NCBI GenBank assembly: GCA_027574665.1
Contig: CM050657.1
Coordinates: 20,245,700-20,309,699, forward strand
DNA length: 64,000 bases
Direction of reading: 5' to 3'
Source of the DNA: Rhynochetos jubatus
Taxonomy: Eukaryota; Chordata; Aves; Eurypygiformes; Rhynochetidae
Within the stretch, counting starts at the first letter, position 1; each line of letters begins with the position of its first letter. Shown piece by piece: positions 36,240 through 47,915 of this stretch. Under the pieces are notes generated by a model. That model did not search any database, was not told where the DNA came from, and worked only from the letters and a program-made list of their open reading frames with translations. A program made the position numbers and the translations under genes.

Positions 36240-36600
36240 AAATTCTCAATTTCTCTCATTCAGCTTATTTACAAAAGGAAACGTGTTCCTGTCGGAGAAC
36301 AGCAAGCAAACATCACCACTGCAGCAAGGAGAGTGGAAACAAGGAGAACGAGGTGCTCCAAATAAGAAAATGTCAGGAAGGCTCTATGTCTCCGCAGAGC
36401 AGCCTGTGCTATAAATTGTGGCAATGCCACCACTGTGACCCGGAGCCTGGGGGAAGAGAATAGTATAAAAATGATAAATCACACCCAGAGTTCCAGATCT
36501 TAATCAGACAAAGAAAGCTGGTTCCATTATCAGACAGATTTATATAATCGCTTACTAACAACATGGTGTCCTTCCTCCAGTTTCTTTTAGTAGACACAGG
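36240..36600. promoter_or_regulatory. Weak candidate conserved element beside an old CR1
   Basis: Repeat-free sequence with 'cttatttacaaaaggaaacg' (about 36,265), GATAAATCACAC (about 36,471) and 'cattatcagacag' (about 36,525), which holds GATA complement and SMAD-like CAGACA cores. It ends where the old CR1 begins. Confidence 0.2.
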
Positions 36601-36644
36601 GTAAGACCCTGGATAACGATCCTGAGGTCACATCTGTCCTGAGG

Positions 36645-37160
36645 TCGGAACGGACCTTTGCTCTTCCAGCCTGACCTGTGTCACACAGGCGATAGTTTCC
36701 TTGCATTAATACCTGCTTGAACTAGAGCATCTCTCTTAGGACTGCAGTGAATCCTGCTACTGAGTGAGCGCAGCATCCCGAGAACTTGCCTAACAATTGT
36801 TCTTGCTGATACTCCTTGCTGCAGTGTGTCCAGATTCCAGCCACTGCTCTCCTTATCTATCTGTTTACTTCAGCTCAAGAGATTTCCATGATCAGACCAC
36901 TGATCTTTCTAGATTAGCTAAAGAAACTGTTCCCCACGCTTTTCACTACAAAGGCATGCTTTCTGCTCTGTTCATTCTGATTGCTCTTCTTCAGAATCCT
37001 CTCTAATATTTCCCTTCTTTCTCGAAGTGGAGGTGCCAGGCCTGATGACAGCTGTCCAGGAGCATTGGTGTTGGTGCCACTACGGTGGCATCACTGCTGG
37101 GTCACAGGCAGGTCGTTTTGCTGCTGCCCATCTTTCAGGGAGCCCAATTCCTGTACTGAC
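36645..37160 (-). mobile_element. Old, diverged CR1-like LINE, 3' part, reverse orientation
   Basis: On the plus strand this reads as the reverse complement of a CR1 3' region of the kind abundant in turtles and crocodilians and surviving in birds as old copies. The visible anchors, in plus-strand order, are a 'ggacc...cagcctgacctgtgtcacacagg' type block (about 36,652-36,690), 'cttgaactagagcatctctc' (about 36,716), 'gctcttcttcagaatcctct' (about 36,983) and a 'ggtgccaggcctgatgacag' block (about 37,031). Substitutions and small gaps are frequent. The 3' terminus lies at the low-coordinate end. The far end is uncertain and could extend to about 37,250. The assignment rests on remembered family sequence, not on an alignment. 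Confidence 0.7.
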
Positions 37161-37479
37161 CTGGGGTCTTCCCTACTTGCAGCTCCTCAATTTTTGACTC
37201 TTCTGCATGTTGTTCTGAATATTAGTCTGGTGTTTCTTCGTTGTCATTGACTAAAACCTCTTGTTTTTAGTAATGCCAAAAAGTGATTCTTGTAGGAGTC
37301 TTGAGAAATTATAGTTACTTGGTGATGATTTCCTATCTGAGTTGCATTTAAATTTGTCTTCTAGTTGTGTGTATTTCGTATAATTCTATTTGATTCTGTT
37401 ATCAGATAAAATATAAACACTAATAAAGCTGTCTTCATATCTCGGTCTGTAAAACACCATCCAAGGATTTGTACTGTAA

Positions 37480-38060
37480 TATAAATTCATAACTATTACC
37501 CAGCCAAATCTTTTAAATAGTTTATTATGAGACCAGAACTACCTTTGTCAGATAAACTTACAATCACATAAAAAAATGTCTTTTTACTCTGATAGGATCT
37601 ATTATCATAAATACGTATCAATTAGCATTAACTATAAACATGGTACTTTAATTCCCAAGAAAGACAGCCCTGTTCATTAAGAAAATAAGTGTAGTGTAAT
37701 TTGCTGCTCTGATATCACGGGAAGTCTCCTTCAACTGCCTTAAAACTCCTGCATTCCGATTGTTTGGATAAGCTAATACAAAAAATCTGGCTTTTGTAGC
37801 TGCAATTTAATTCCTCTCTGGGTTAGTTTGAGATTGGGTCATCGCTGAGTAGGTGAGATATGACATTTTTCCCCAAATATTTCGCAGAAATAGCTGTTCG
37901 AGCACTTCTTGGTTTTGAACCCCTTATTTCTGACAATTAACTAGTGCCATAATTCAGATCACTTGTGTTCCTACTGAACTGGAGTTTTTCTTGTGTCGTT
38001 ATTTTGCTCTGGCAAATTTCTGTAATTTATAGCTTCAAATTAACATTTATGACTGTTAGC
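37480..38060. promoter_or_regulatory. Candidate conserved non-coding element
   Basis: A+T-rich and repeat-free. Motifs include a GATA core ('ctgataggatc', about 37,590), 'gtatcaattagcattaac' (about 37,614, homeodomain) and 'ataaacatggtac' (about 37,635, FOX-like). The adjoining sequence to 38,060 keeps the same texture. No frame of note is open. Confidence 0.3.
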
Positions 38061-38925
38061 TTCCCTCTTTTCTATTATATTTATATCAGCTCCCACTTCC
38101 CCTCTAAGTGACACTGTTTTATAGTGGTGTGTGTGTTGGGTTTTTTTTTTGTGGCAACTCACTTTCTGAGCTCTAGAATAAAGCCTTGTTAACATCTTGT
38201 AAAATGTTAGCCGATCCCGAGTATCATTCCCGTACTTCTATTTAATTTCTCTTTTTCCCCTGAATGGTTTGATAATTGCTTTCAGCTTTGTAAAACCACC
38301 CCTTGGAGCAGTGTGTTAACTGGTGGGACTTTTATTCTTATTACACATGAAGAACGTGATTAACGTGATTTCATGAGAACTGGGTGTCAGCAGCATACCG
38401 CTGTAACCCAGGTCTCTCTATTTATCATTGCAGTGGGTGAATCCCAGTTGGAATTGTATTTTCCTGAACGCCCAAGTTACCTTCTAAATAAACTGGGGAT
38501 TCTCTGAATGCCTGTTTTGTTGCTGAGGTCCGTGTGGGTTGTCATGGTAAGATCGTACACTTCTGCCAGCCCTGTGTTTGTTACGCGAAACCACCACTAC
38601 AGAAAGATCGCTGTGTTGGGAGACGTCTCTGCACCATCCTTTTTTCCCTTGGGGGAAAGAAAACCGATGAGGGGGGAAATCTGTGCCCCTGTGCTGTGAA
38701 GCGTGCTGTCCAGACACCTGTACATAACGTGAAGTTAAATAGGGGAAATAATAGGGAAACCATTTCTGTTGTCATTTCCATTTGGATCATCCTCATCATC
38801 ACGTTTCAGGGTGACAGGTACAGAAATAATGTGTGAAAGCCTCTTGATACGGTGCATTTTGAAAGCCTGCCTCTGTGTTCAAGCAGCCGGTCTGAAAGAG
38901 GCATCAGATAAGGATGTGAACTATT

Positions 38926-38953
38926 TGTGTGTGTGTCTGTGTGTACAAGTGTG
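38926..38953. repeat. TG microsatellite, interrupted
   Basis: TGTGTGTGTG runs broken by TCTG and ACAAG. Moderately Z-DNA-prone and likely polymorphic. Confidence 0.75.
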
Positions 38954-39893
38954 CGCCTGTATCTACAGAAAATTAACTTATGCTTTAGTGCCAAACACGT
39001 TTGAGTGGACTGGGAAAGACTCTTGGGAAGATGCCGGAGCTTTTTGCTATGTGATATTTTCTGGTAATTAAACAGTTCTCTATTTTATAATAGTTAATGA
39101 AAATGAGAGTGGTTGGAAGGGTTATTTCTGTCTGTTACTATTAGATTCTCCAGATTTGCTGACCCTGAATAATTAAATGTTTTTGATCACTCCGTTTATA
39201 TTGCCTAGAACTGAAGTAATTCTGATCCTTCAGCAAACTTGAAGCACAGCATGGAACATACTGAAAGGCGCCAAAAGATGAAACATTTCAGTTTTGTGGT
39301 TCACATCTGTCTGTCCTGAGACCAGGAGACCATTATAATACACTTAGAGCATTTAAAAGCTCCTCAGGGTTGAAAGCCCCGATTAGGGCAGTATCTGTTC
39401 ACGTGGGGGAGTCCTGCCTGTGCCAAACCTGGGAGCAAGGAGCCCTTGGGTCCCTTTTCTATGGGAAAAGATGTTAATAATGTCGGGTGGTGAGAGAAAA
39501 ATAAGGGGAAAATGTAATCAAGGAGACCCTGACACTGTAGCAAAAATAGCAATGTACACATCCATCAGTTTGTACTGTTTTTACAGAGAGTGTAAAATAT
39601 TTAAACTGAAGCCATTAATCATCCTGCTCCTCCGTTCTAATCCATGGGAACCACAGGAGGTCACCAAATATGCATTTAATATAAAAGAATGAAAAATATT
39701 GGAGGGAAAAGTAGTGTAAGGGAAGAGCTAGAAATGCTAAGAGCAAAAAAATTTCAAGCAAAAATATTGTTAAGAATGAAAATAGTAATTTCATAAAGTT
39801 CTGTTGAAAAATCATTACATTTTGGGTAGAAATTCAAAATATATTTAGAATTAGTTAAAAAAAATTGAGATGGAAATTGGTTTTATTTCTTAA

Positions 39894-39907
39894 TTTTTTT
39901 TTTTTTT
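39894..39907. repeat. Poly-T tract
   Basis: Fourteen T residues in an A+T-rich background. Confidence 0.8.
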
Positions 39908-40419
39908 ATAAGATACTGCTGAATAGGAACATTCTCCGTTTTGTTTATTTTGATAAAATCCCAGCATTGCTCATGGAAAGCAAATGCTTCTTGCAGAAGC
40001 CATTGCCATGTTCACATTCCAGGTTTCCATCAGGTAATTTTGATGGATGCTTTAAACCCCTCACGCCGTTGGGTTTTGTGCCCTAGGCTGATATTGCCCC
40101 CCAATTTCAATACGTGAAGGTGGGAGGAGATGCCTTTCCCTACTGACGCTGGATGCCTGGGGTGTTGGTGTGGAGGGGAAAGCCAAGGGCTCTGGATAAG
40201 CTGCATCTCTGATTTGTCTCACATTGTTTGACTTTCTTGGAGTAAGCCTGGCTATTAATTAATTATTTATTTCCTGGTACTACGATGATGCCTGGAGCCA
40301 GAGCTGGGAGGAGATACCTCAGGATGGCAGAAGCAGACCAGCTACCCAGCCAGGGACTGAAAGGAGCAAATATTTCCATTATCCAGGGGCGATATCCCAT
40401 GCCTGCTGTAAGCGCTAAC

Positions 40420-40505
40420 GAGAGCCGGCATGCAAAGCGAGAGCACAAGCACTGCTGCGCCTTGTGCCACCCGGGAACGCGGGGAGAGACAGCGACGCGC
40501 GGCAG
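40420..40505. promoter_or_regulatory. Short CpG cluster
   Basis: Around ten CpGs occur in about 85 bases ('gggaacgcggggagagacag' and 'cgacgcgcggcag' near its end). No exon or promoter is identifiable, and chance is a reasonable explanation. Confidence 0.2.
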
Positions 40506-40639
40506 AACTATGGGTTTCCAAAACCTGCATTCAGCTTTGGCACAATACAGCCACTGTAGAAGAAGACATTAGGTACAAAAAATAAAGCTTGAAGCTTCAA
40601 GAACAGGCTGCCAGAATTATTAAGAAAAACATCAAAATG

Positions 40640-40920
40640 ATGCCATTAAAAACAGATGGGGATTCTATAAAGTATTGAAAAGAAAATGTTTAATTATGAG
40701 CCTTATGCAAAACCCATCAAAGTTGGATTAATATTATAGTGCTGTTGCTGTGGAGGGTTTAAGTAGTCCGTGGTGGAACATTAATCTTTCACTCCTTTAA
40801 AAATAATGTTTTCCTTTTGTTGATGACAAATTTCATCTCTTCACTGTTGAAATCATATATCCAGATTAATAGCATCTAACATAATGAAATCAAAAGGCAC
40901 AGGTAATATGGATTAGTTTA
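40640..40920. promoter_or_regulatory. Candidate conserved non-coding element with POU and OTX-like cores
   Basis: TAATTA (40,691-40,696), TTATGCAAAA (from 40,703, POU-like) and GGATTA (40,735-40,740, OTX/PITX-like) lie within 55 bases. A second GATTAAT occurs near 40,864. No repeat or open frame is present. Texture and motif density suggest an enhancer, inferred only. Confidence 0.3.
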
Positions 40921-43039
40921 GAAAACAACAATGACGAGGGGGGAAAAAAAAAGACCCAAGGGGAAAAAAAACTTCACTGGATGAGTGCTTTTGTCAACAT
41001 CACTGTATTTTTTCCTGTTGGTAAAGGATGAGGGGGTAGCCTCTTCAGAGGCATTCTTGTCTGTCTGGCATATGATGTTGGGGCTGCGTATCCGCATATG
41101 TCTAAAAGTGTGTCGAGCAGAGCATGCTTTACAATTTTGGGGGGTGAGTCTCATCTGTCTTGTATTTCTGTAAGATTGCCCATGGCTGTGCAATCTGAAC
41201 ACCTCTGGCAAGAAGTGCGGCCCCGAATCTGCCTCTCCCAGCTCAGCTGGCTGGAACAACTAGAAGGAGTTTCTGGGTTTTCAGTTAATAAAAGTATCTG
41301 AAATGTGGAGTTGCTGGTGCAGGGATGGTTATTTTGGGAAAGCTGGGCTGCTTTTTACACCTGCCTGTGTAGAGAGGTTTGTACTCCAGGCCAGGAGTTT
41401 CAAAAAATTTCCTTCTGCATCAATCAGGTTGAGCACTGGCAGAGATAGCAAAATTTTTCATGTGTCATGGTGCTTTTGAGTTTCTCCCTGGTGGGGTCGA
41501 CCACAGGTGTGAGTTGCTGCTTTGGATGGGAGAAAAACTCAAAGTAAAGCCTTTTCCCTCCAGCCTCCTTTGTCCTGGTGTCTGGACTTGGTCCGCTCAG
41601 GGAAATAAGGCAAGGAGATTTTGTTCCTGTGTTTTTTCTCATCCCCTATTCTCCCTTTACGGCCAGGTCGTGATGCTCGTTAGCCCATGTGTTGGGCTTC
41701 TCCGCCCCAGCCCTCCATCACGTGTGTTTCCAACGTTTACAGCCAACTTCTTGTGCATGAAGCTCTACCTGTGCTGTTTAGCTTAATCCAATGAACCATA
41801 GGGTCAAAAAACTGTCTGCTGCATTCCCTTACTACAACAAGAACAATTCCTCTTCTTCCTTTACACCCTCCACCCCCCCACCCCCCCCACCCCCCCCCCC
41901 CCCCCGCCAAAAAAATCTGTGCTATATTGAATCATCAGGTACACCAAAAGCAGGTTCTTATTTTAGCAAAAATATCAACACTGACTGCCAAGGTAGATTT
42001 AAGGTATTCATTACAAAATATTTTGTCCTGGGCTTTAAGAATAATGCACTTTCAGTACAAAGAAATAGTTATTTTGAGCATTGGACATTTTTTTAGTTAT
42101 TTACAATAGGTTTCAAGATTTAGAATTACCATGAAAGATTTACTTATATTGCAGTTCATGTAAAATTTAAAATCAATAAAGTAAATAAATTTAGCTTGTC
42201 TGCCTGAATCGATTTCCTCCTATGCTAACGCAGCCCTGTAATACTGTACTTTCTTATCTCCGATGTCATCCTCTAGTGATAGTTTCAGGGTTGCAATTCT
42301 GCTATGTTATCATGTCCTTTGCGACATAGTGTGCCTCTGAGTCACCCGCGACTTCAATATTTCAAACCTGGGTTATGAACGTCACCTCTCCCCAAACGGG
42401 GAGCTGCCAGGCTTCCTCCCTCTCGGAGCAGCCCCGTGCTCTCACAGCCTGCGCGTGGAGAAAGGGAAACATTGCTGCCGAAATAGGGGCAGGTATCTGG
42501 GCTCTGACACGGCCGAGATGTGCATGGAAAAGAGCTGATGGGTCCATGTCAGGGCATCCTCACTAGAGAGGGAGGAGAGATTACCCCTTGTTTTTCCCAT
42601 TTTTTCCAGTGATGCTAATCTATGGCTTGGGAACAAAGCTTTTGCTTTTTCTTTTTTAAAATTTTTTATTTAATTTGTGTGATTTAAATGGTGATGAAAA
42701 GCAAATGTGCTTATGTGTATGTTCCTCAGCATGAGAGATGGGGCAATTGCAATGCACACTGAAAGAGGAGAGACCCCTGTTATGGTTTCTCATTGAATTT
42801 GCCCTCGCACTGTTTTTTTTTATAGATGCCTTGGTCAGAGGTACCTTGTAAGTGGTCATAGATGGATTGCAATGGAAGACTGTCTTCTGAGCAGGACATG
42901 GGGCTGCGGCAGCGAGCAGCCCATACAATCTGTGTGGGGTGACCTAGTTCCCAGAGATCCACAGCTGTTTTGAGGGGCACCTCTTATCTCCCGCCCCGGG
43001 CAGCACCTTCCAGTGGGGCAATGGGAGCAGACTGCAACC
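40921..43039. other. No gene recognised
   Basis: Mixed sequence holding the C-tract. The frame crossing it gains a polyproline stretch by composition. The segment at 42,100-42,350 is A+T-rich and repeat-free. Confidence 0.5.
41867..41908. repeat. C-tract (G-quadruplex/i-motif forming)
   Basis: C-runs of 7 (41,873-41,879), 8 (41,881-41,888) and 16 (41,890-41,905) are separated by single A residues. The minus strand therefore has long G-runs able to form a quadruplex. Such tracts are often lost or mis-sized in short-read assemblies. Confidence 0.85.
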
Positions 43040-43470
43040 GTAACGAGGGCTGGAGCCCCTCTGCTATGGGGACAGGCAGGGAGAGTTGGGGGTGTTCAGC
43101 CTGGAGAAGAGAAGGCTCTGGGGAGACCTTACAGCACCTTCCAGTGCCTGAAGGGGCTACAGGAAAGATGGAGGGGGACATTTTACCAGTGGCTGTAGTG
43201 ACAGGACAAGGGGTAACGGGTTTAAATTGAAAGTGAGGAGATTTAGATTAGATATCGGGAAGCAGTTCTTCCCGGAGAGGGTGGGGAGGCACTGGGACAG
43301 GTTGCCCAGAGAAGCTGTGGGTGCCCCATCCCTGGCAGTGTCCAAGGCCAGGCTGGATGAGGCTTGGAGCAACCTGGTCTAGTGGAGGGTGTCCCTGCCC
43401 ATGGCAGGGGGGTTGGAACTAGATGGGCTTTAAGGTCCCTCCCAACCTGAACCATTCTGTGATTCTATGA
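43040..43470 (+). mobile_element. CR1 LINE, 5'-truncated 3' end (bird type)
   Basis: This is the 3' part of a chicken-repeat-1 non-LTR retrotransposon in forward orientation. Recognisable blocks in order are a 'ttcagcctggagaagagaag' segment (from about 43,097), 'gacaaggggtaacggg' (from about 43,205), 'gttgcccagagaagctgtgg' (from about 43,301), the 'caacctggtct' block and the final 'aaccattctgtgattctatg' tail ending near 43,470. CR1 copies normally lose their 5' end and terminate in repeats of an octamer such as ATTCTRTG, as here. No reverse transcriptase frame remains, so the copy cannot move by itself. The close match to the familiar bird consensus suggests a fairly young copy. Its 5' boundary is set by where the resemblance starts and may be off by some tens of bases. 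It is the strongest lineage marker in the window. Confidence 0.95.
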
Positions 43471-46400
43471 ACAAAGTTCCATCAACCAACCTGCATTTCA
43501 AATGTGCAGAATGCAGGAAAGGTGGGGAAGAACACAGGAAGCTTTGTGCAATGGAGGGTTGCTGTATTTAATCTTTATTTTGGGAACCAAATGAAAATGT
43601 TACCCAAAAATATAATTGAGGGCTACTGGTATCCTTTGGCTCAAAAATAAATCCTGTAGTTGTTCCAGTCTGTAACGTGAAGTTGTATTCTTGATGTTTC
43701 CTGGATCTGTGGCGTGACTGGTAAAGGCTTTATTGCATTGACAAGTTTGGCTTTCTGATTAAAAAGGGATTATCTGTGCCAAATGGAGTACAGTGGTTTA
43801 TTTTCCAAGTTCAATGATTTAAAGTTCGGTCCTGTTCTGTATTAGAACAAGCCAAAACTTTGCAAGCAGTTTTTTAATGTCAAATTACATGGCAATTACA
43901 AAGTCCACACCTGAGCACAGTTTTTAAATTCAGTCTGTCTCTCTGATTAGAAGTAACTGGAGGGTCATGGATTTCAGAGACCTAAAAATGTTGTCAAAAC
44001 TGATACACCTTTGGAAGATGCCCTGGCATGAACGAAATGCCATGCTGAAGGAGAACACTTAGTCAGAAATGTTGCAGCCAGCTCCAGCTTTAACCCTTTG
44101 CAGCCTCATTAGCGTTCCCTGCAGAAGCACTAATGATAACGGAAGCTGTGGACCTACCTGGCAATGCTGCCAAGAAGTTTGCCCAGCAGACTAGACACAG
44201 CTGCACCGCTCCAAGGATCTGGAAGAAAATACTCCTTGCAACAATAATAATCTAAAACTGCTGATGAACTTAAAAAAGATTGGATTTACTTATTAAAAAA
44301 GGAAACACATAAATACAAATACTTTGATTTTGGGTCTGGCGAAAGAGTAACTGTTTTTATAGCCAAGAAAACACTGTTCTTTTAGGGCAGTACTCTGGTT
44401 TCACGTGAAGTGAAATGTTAGGTTTTTATTACCTGCAAAAGAAAAGAAAATCTCAACCCCATCTGTCAGTGTTGCTGTCAAGTTTAAGATGGAGCGCTCT
44501 CCGGAAGCTGTGAGGAAGATGTCTATAAAATGTTAGGCAGACTTTAAAGGAGGGAAAAAAAAAAAAAAAGGAAAACAGAAAAAGAGATGGCAAAGTGATA
44601 TAATAGTAATAATAATGTTAATAAAAAAAGGGCAGCTCTCTTTCTGGTTTAAGTTAGGATAAATTCAAGTAAAACCAGTAATATTGTGCTGCTTTTATAC
44701 CAGCACAGCAGCAAAAGGTTTACGTATGTCCAAAGCTCATGAATTTGAGGAAAGAAATACAAGCTATGTAGTCAGTTTTATTTGTTTTCTGACTCATGTC
44801 TGGTGCATGGAGGCGAAGAGGCTCCCATTAGAGGAGCAGAGTTGTCCTTCAGGCTGGAGCTGATGGTGAACGTGGAGCACTAAGTTATATAAAGTTGCAG
44901 GATCGCCGTTTCGGCTCTGTAGCTGCTGGCAGCTTTTGCAGGTGACTCTGAGCGTGATGTTATTCTAACCTAAATACAATTCATACACCGTTGGTCAGCC
45001 TTAGAGAAAACAAGATGTGCTGGATTGGCTGTGTGCATTAATGACCAGGTTTTCCCAGATGCAGAGCTGTACAACTCCTGAGGCTGTTTCTCACTAGAAA
45101 ACTTGGCCAAGATGTGGGGAATTGGGCTAATTAAAAAGATGTTAACCGCAGCTCTGCAGTAACAGCAGCTGACTGGCACGTTGTCTGGAACAAGAGGCAT
45201 ACTGAGCCTGACTGTCACGAAGCTGAGAAAGGAAGAGCCTGTCGTTTCATGAACTGCAAAATGGTGTTTGATTGCATTAGGGAGGCTCTCCTGGCACTTT
45301 GTTGCCTAATTTTCTGGGGAAGGCAGAGTGGGTGCCCGCAGGGGAAACACCATGCTCGGAAGGTCAGCCTGAGCTTCCCTTTTTTCCCCCGTTTTTTGAT
45401 AAATAGTTATGTTGTCAGAAACGAGCAGTGGTGGTTAGTCTCCTAAGCACCTCCTCATAGGCTTGATCAAGTGCTTAATTTTAAACCGACTAAGCATCAA
45501 GAGATTTGCTGTGTCCTGTTCCGCACTGTTGAAAGTCAGACCGCTTCTCCTGGCGCCGAGATAAGGGGAAAGCAAATGTCCTTAGTCACTCATTTAGGAA
45601 TGGTTCAGGAAAGTCAGCCCAAACTTTTGAGATCTTTTTCCTTTCTACTTTGCCTGTTTAGTAAATAGATAAATAATCAATCCCATACAGTGCCATTTTT
45701 AATTCTATTGTCTACTGAATTTTCACTGAGGACATAAACCTCCATGGGCTGACGGAGGTTTATTTCTGCACACAAGAAGTCACGATGTTTTGCTGCTTTG
45801 CAGGAAAATCTCAGTCCATGCAAAGCAGAAATGCTCAGGACAAGCCAGGAATACTTCAGAGTGTACGTAATCAGCGGTGAGCTCGCAGACTTTATTTAAA
45901 CCTTCAACTTTTCTACACGTTGGGCTGTCAAATATTTTAAGCCTTTTCACCAACTCATCCCTTCCACTCCTCTTCTTTTTGATTTTGTAGAAGTTCATTT
46001 GGAATTGCCTTTCACTGAATGCAATTGTTTGGATTAGCTAAGTGTCATTGCACTGACTTAGGGCTGGGCTGCAGTTCTGCGTTTCTGTAGTATTCACTTC
46101 TTGCCTGTAAACCGGTTAGGTGAGATACCAAATTTTTATCAAAGATTGTTAGCAATTGATATATGAATAAGAGATACCTTTTTGTCCTTGGCTTTGTAAT
46201 TTATTTATAGAAGTAAATGCTTAAATTGTTTCTGTTTAGTATTTTGGGTAACGGAAGGCAAGTTCAGAACTGTCATCTGGTCCCAGGGAAGACATGGCCA
46301 TGGCTCAGTGCTGGCCAGGGTAAGTGTTGCCGTTAGATCTTGCATTTACATGTTTCACGAAGAACAACCCAATCTGTCCCCAAGGGAAGAAGATATTTTT

Positions 46401-47769
46401 TTCCTAAGTAATTAAAACAAGTAGGGCACTCTTGTTGCTTGGGCACTTTCATCAGAGATATTTTCCTGTTCAGATTGCTGGGCTGGTTCACCGATGCTCA
46501 GTGCAGTTCCTTTAACTCAGCCACTGACACGGAGACTTCTACCCATCGTGTCACAGAGTTCATGAGTGTAATGCCACAGAAATATGAGGCTATGACACCG
46601 GTCACCTTTTCTGACTACTAACATGTGGTTAGTCTGCTATTTCCTCTGAGAGGGGTGATATAATAACAGACTCGGGTTTTAATTTTAATGGCTATTAGTG
46701 TGTGATCCTGTGCTGTTTGGGGTGCATTAAGTAGGATATGAGAATAACTGAAAAAAGGTAAAGGGATGGGTCAGGCTCCTGTATTATGAATTTTGTCATA
46801 TCAAATATTTATATTGATCCAGCTGCTGGACTCGGATATACCTTCTCCACCTTGAGTAGTAGATGAGATTGAATTCATGGCTGTGCTTATCTTTCTCAAG
46901 ACGGAGGAAGAAGATACTGGAGGAGGGACATGATGTCAGATGAGCAATCTTGGCTTACAGAGATGCCTGGCCGCCTTGCTCCCACAGAAGCAAACCCAGC
47001 TGTAAATGTCAAATACTCAGTGTTTTACCCTTTGGGTCTTATCCACAATGAACATCAAGAAGTTGCAGTGAAGAAATTATTTGTGCAAATTGTGAAAAGG
47101 TAAGGTAGGAGCTTAGCCCTGGTTACTTCAATGGCATACCTAGAAGGGTGTAAAGCTTCCCACAAAAAAACTTTCCCTCCTGGTGCCAAAGAGAGAATAT
47201 ATATACCCATATTCATAGTACAAGGAAAATATGAGAGGGTAGAGCTGTGGGGCACATGGATTTGGGGCAAGCTTGGCTTGACCCTGCTCAGCCCTTGTTT
47301 TTCTGCAGCTGGAGGGGGCATGAAGGATCTCCCCATCCTGCCACGTGCTCTGGGAAGCAGTATGGAGGGGCTTATTGATCTCTGTTGGCAAAATGGCAGG
47401 ATTTATTTTCTAAGTGGCAGTTTCTCCTCTTGTAACACAAAGTTTCAGACAAGCAAATAGATTTAGGAGTTTCTTCCTAATTATTATTTGGGTCAGTTTG
47501 TTGGTTAGCTCACTCTGCTGCCATTTCAGGTTGGCAATGGCAGGTTTTTTCATTCCTTTGTACGTGTACGCGCAAGCCCTGTGTGATCCTGGGAGCGAGT
47601 GCGCTCTCATCAGGGCGGAGCTCCTTGTGGGCAGATGGGATGGAGCTTAGGTATTTCGCATGGCCCCGGCGCACGTTTTTCTGTGCTGTCTCCCACACCA
47701 GCCCTGCGCTGCCTCCTCCTCCTCCTCGTTTATCAGCCAGAGCACACAGACAGATAACATCCTCGTGAC
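43471..47769. other. No gene recognised
   Basis: A+T-rich sequence downstream of the young CR1 with one A-tract. No exon, transposon or strong motif cluster was recognised until the enhancer-like block. Confidence 0.5.
44555..44569. repeat. Poly-A tract with ATA-rich flank
   Basis: Fifteen A residues, then a purine-rich stretch and an ATAATAGTAATAATAATG microsatellite-like segment (about 44,599-44,618). No retrogene is recognisable upstream. Confidence 0.8.
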
Positions 47770-47915
47770 GTGGCCCTGACCTTTGTCAACCTTTGTTAAG
47801 GCTCCATCTGAAGTCCGGCCGAGTGTTTGTAAACAGGATGTAATTAAGGCTGGGAACTGACAGCGCCTGATGGGAGGACAATGCGGAGCTGGCGGGACCC
47901 AGGCTGTCAGATGTC
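47770..47915. promoter_or_regulatory. Candidate enhancer: TCF/SOX, FOX, homeodomain and MEIS cores
   Basis: A compact cluster of familiar transcription-factor cores is visible. Two tandem 10-base units, CTTTGTCAAC and CTTTGTTAAG (47,781-47,800), carry TCF/LEF- or SOX-like cores. TGTTTGTAAACA (47,824-47,835) holds two opposed FOX cores. TAATTA (47,841-47,846) is a homeodomain core. TGACAG and its complement CTGTCA (near 47,858 and 47,905) are MEIS/TALE-like. A CRE-like GTGACGTGG lies just upstream at about 47,766. It runs directly into the CpG island, so it may be a promoter-proximal element. Binding is inferred from motifs only. Confidence 0.4.

Larger units (their letters stand above)
38061..40419. 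other. No gene recognised
   Basis: A+T-rich to 38,350 and again at 39,660-39,970. Only short frames and the TG microsatellite are evident. Confidence 0.55.

Noticed and set aside
40588..40601. 14-base palindrome CTTGAAGCTTCAAG
   Set aside because: Several perfect 14-base palindromes are expected by chance in 64 kb.
41791..42096. Frame encoding a polyproline run
   Set aside because: The prolines come from a simple C-tract and the rest is A+T-rich background.
44555..44569. Poly-A as the tail of a processed pseudogene
   Set aside because: No open or decayed gene body is recognisable upstream, and the flank is simple-sequence DNA.
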